A DNA stretch of 64,000 nucleotides from Ectobius pallidus. Taxonomy: Eukaryota > Arthropoda > Insecta > Blattodea > Ectobiidae. Position 1 is the first letter of the stretch, and each line of letters starts with the position of its first letter. Under the pieces are notes generated by a model that was given only the letters and a program-made list of their open reading frames with translations, was not told where the DNA came from and did not search any database. This document shows positions 63,201 through 64,000 of this stretch, piece by piece. The stretch lies in assembly GCA_964059195.1 (NCBI GenBank), contig CAXKWD010000014.1, positions 1,302,001 to 1,366,000 on the forward strand. Reading direction: 5' to 3'. The position numbers and the translations under genes are program-made.

Positions 63201-64000
63201 AAATACGAAACTGTTGCCTAGCAATGTCATCTATAACGAATAGTTTTTAATCCTTCAATGATCAATAGATACAATGAAAATATCGGTGATATGCTAATGT
63301 CAAAACATGGGTTGTAAATTTTACTTTAATAGAAAGAATACTGTTGTCTAGCAATTAGTTTTAAAACACGAAAGTGTTGCCTAGCAATGCCATTTTAAAC
63401 CGGAAACTGTTGCCTAGCAATGTCCTCAAAAAGAACTGTTGCTTAGCAATGGCATTTTTAAACACAATATTGCTACCTATTAAAAGCTTTTAAAAAAAGA
63501 TACTGTTGCGTAGCAATGTCAATCTCTGACAAGAAACCTTTACCTTTCAATGCATTTTTCAAATTCGAAACTTCTTCCTAGCAATGTAATTTTTAAAGAC
63601 AATTTGGCTACCTAACAATGTAATTTTTCTATCACGAATGTTTTGCCTAGCCATGCCAGTCTAAACCGGAAACTGTTGCCTAGCAATGAAGTTTTATAAC
63701 ACCTGACTGTTGCTTAGCAATGACATTTTGAATAAGAAACTGTAGCTTAGCAATGGCATCTCCAAATACGAAACTGTTGCCTAGCAATGTCTTCTATAAG
63801 GAATAGCCTTTAATCCCTCAATGATCAATACATACAATGAAAATATCGGTGATATGCTAATGGCATAACAGGGGTTGTAAATTTTTCTTTAATAGAAAAG
63901 AATACTGTTGCCTAGCAATGAGTTTTAAAACACGAAAGTGTTGCCTAGCAATGCCATTTTAAACCGGAAACTGTTGCCTAGCAATGCCATCAAAAAGAAC
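54291..64000 (+). repeat. Less homogenised satellite zone
   Basis: Monomers here still run at about 562 bp but carry many private changes and chimaeric combinations: TCAGGAAAGGTTTGCC near 56888 and 59700, a 558-bp monomer before anchor 60470, AATCATCAATAC at 60448, GCATTGAG at 59982. No 4-, 5- or 9-monomer pattern repeats, apart from one local two-monomer duplication. This is what is expected away from a recently homogenised core, so the core seems to lie toward lower coordinates. Confidence 0.6.
61008..63255 (+). repeat. Local two-monomer tandem duplication (1,124 bp x 2)
   Basis: 61008-62131 and 62132-63255 are near-identical at an offset of exactly 1,124 bp (anchors 61033/62157 and 61597/62721). 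Shared private bases include ATATGATAATGGC, CTTCCTTGCAATG, GTATAAACCGG and TTTGAAGACAA. Differences include ACTGGTGCTT against CCTGTTGCTT near 61753 and 62877. Two 80-codon open frames at 61660 and 62784 are identical products of the duplication apart from one residue. Confidence 0.85.

Larger units (their letters stand above)
20747..64000 (+). repeat. 562-bp satellite array, right arm
   Basis: Continuation of the same satellite, same orientation. There are 77 TATCGGTGAT anchors from 21118 to 63844, mean spacing 562.2 bp, extremes 558 and 564. One anchor is mutated (CATCGGTGAT at 26178). It contains no transposon, gene or RNA gene that I can see. Variant order: C and three D-types to 22803; the five-mer E A B C D from 23366; then longer mixed blocks to about 54.3 kb; then a less regular zone to the window edge. 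Open frames of up to 80 codons at 59431-59683, 61660-61902 and 62784-63026 are subrepeat translations. Confidence 0.97.

Noticed and set aside
1..64000. CENP-B box in the satellite
   Set aside because: I looked for the TTCG...A..CGGG pattern; short matches such as AAACCGGAAACTG share only a few bases, so I do not call it.

Overview
The window is eukaryotic repeat DNA, most likely from an arthropod and perhaps an insect. That guess rests on a Bel/Pao LTR retrotransposon, a Jockey/CR1-type LINE and a very AT-rich complex satellite. I see no host gene, tRNA, rRNA or bacterial operon.

Layout: 1-8198 and 20747-64000 are one satellite array in a single orientation. It has about 92 monomers of 558-564 bp (mean 562) and runs off both window edges. 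Each monomer is itself built from about 16-17 degenerate subrepeats of 29-38 bp centred on the imperfect dyad GTTGCCTAGCAATG. Monomers fall into recurrent variants (called A-I here) arranged in higher-order repeats: a 4-mer (2,250 bp), a 5-mer (about 2,812 bp), a 9-monomer block (5,058 bp spacing) and a 20-mer of 11,245 bp present as two adjacent near-identical copies (about 31,416-42,660 and 42,661-53,905). The last 10 kb is less regular.

One monomer is split at CTACC by a 12.5-kb Bel/Pao element (8199-20746). Its LTRs are 1,645 and 1,646 bp and differ at about 5 bases plus one indel. It has a tRNA-Tyr-like primer site inside a three-copy 80-bp repeat, and one gag-pol reading frame: gag with three zinc knuckles, aspartic protease, RT, RNase H, integrase and a C-terminal domain. 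No env is seen. Its RT is cut by a 3.5-kb 5'-truncated LINE (12717-16214) with a TACAG target duplication and an (ATT)n tail. The LINE keeps the end of ORF1 and an apparently full ORF2 (endonuclease plus RT). These lie in the same frame, separated by one UGA.

Order of events inferred: the satellite formed and diversified, then the Bel/Pao element inserted, then the LINE inserted into it. Satellite homogenisation includes recent large tandem duplication. The most interesting items are the nested satellite hierarchy with its X-box-like dyad, the single UGA between LINE ORF1 and ORF2, the triplicated primer-binding region, the YVDN replacement in the Bel/Pao RT active site, and the exact paralogous empty sites.
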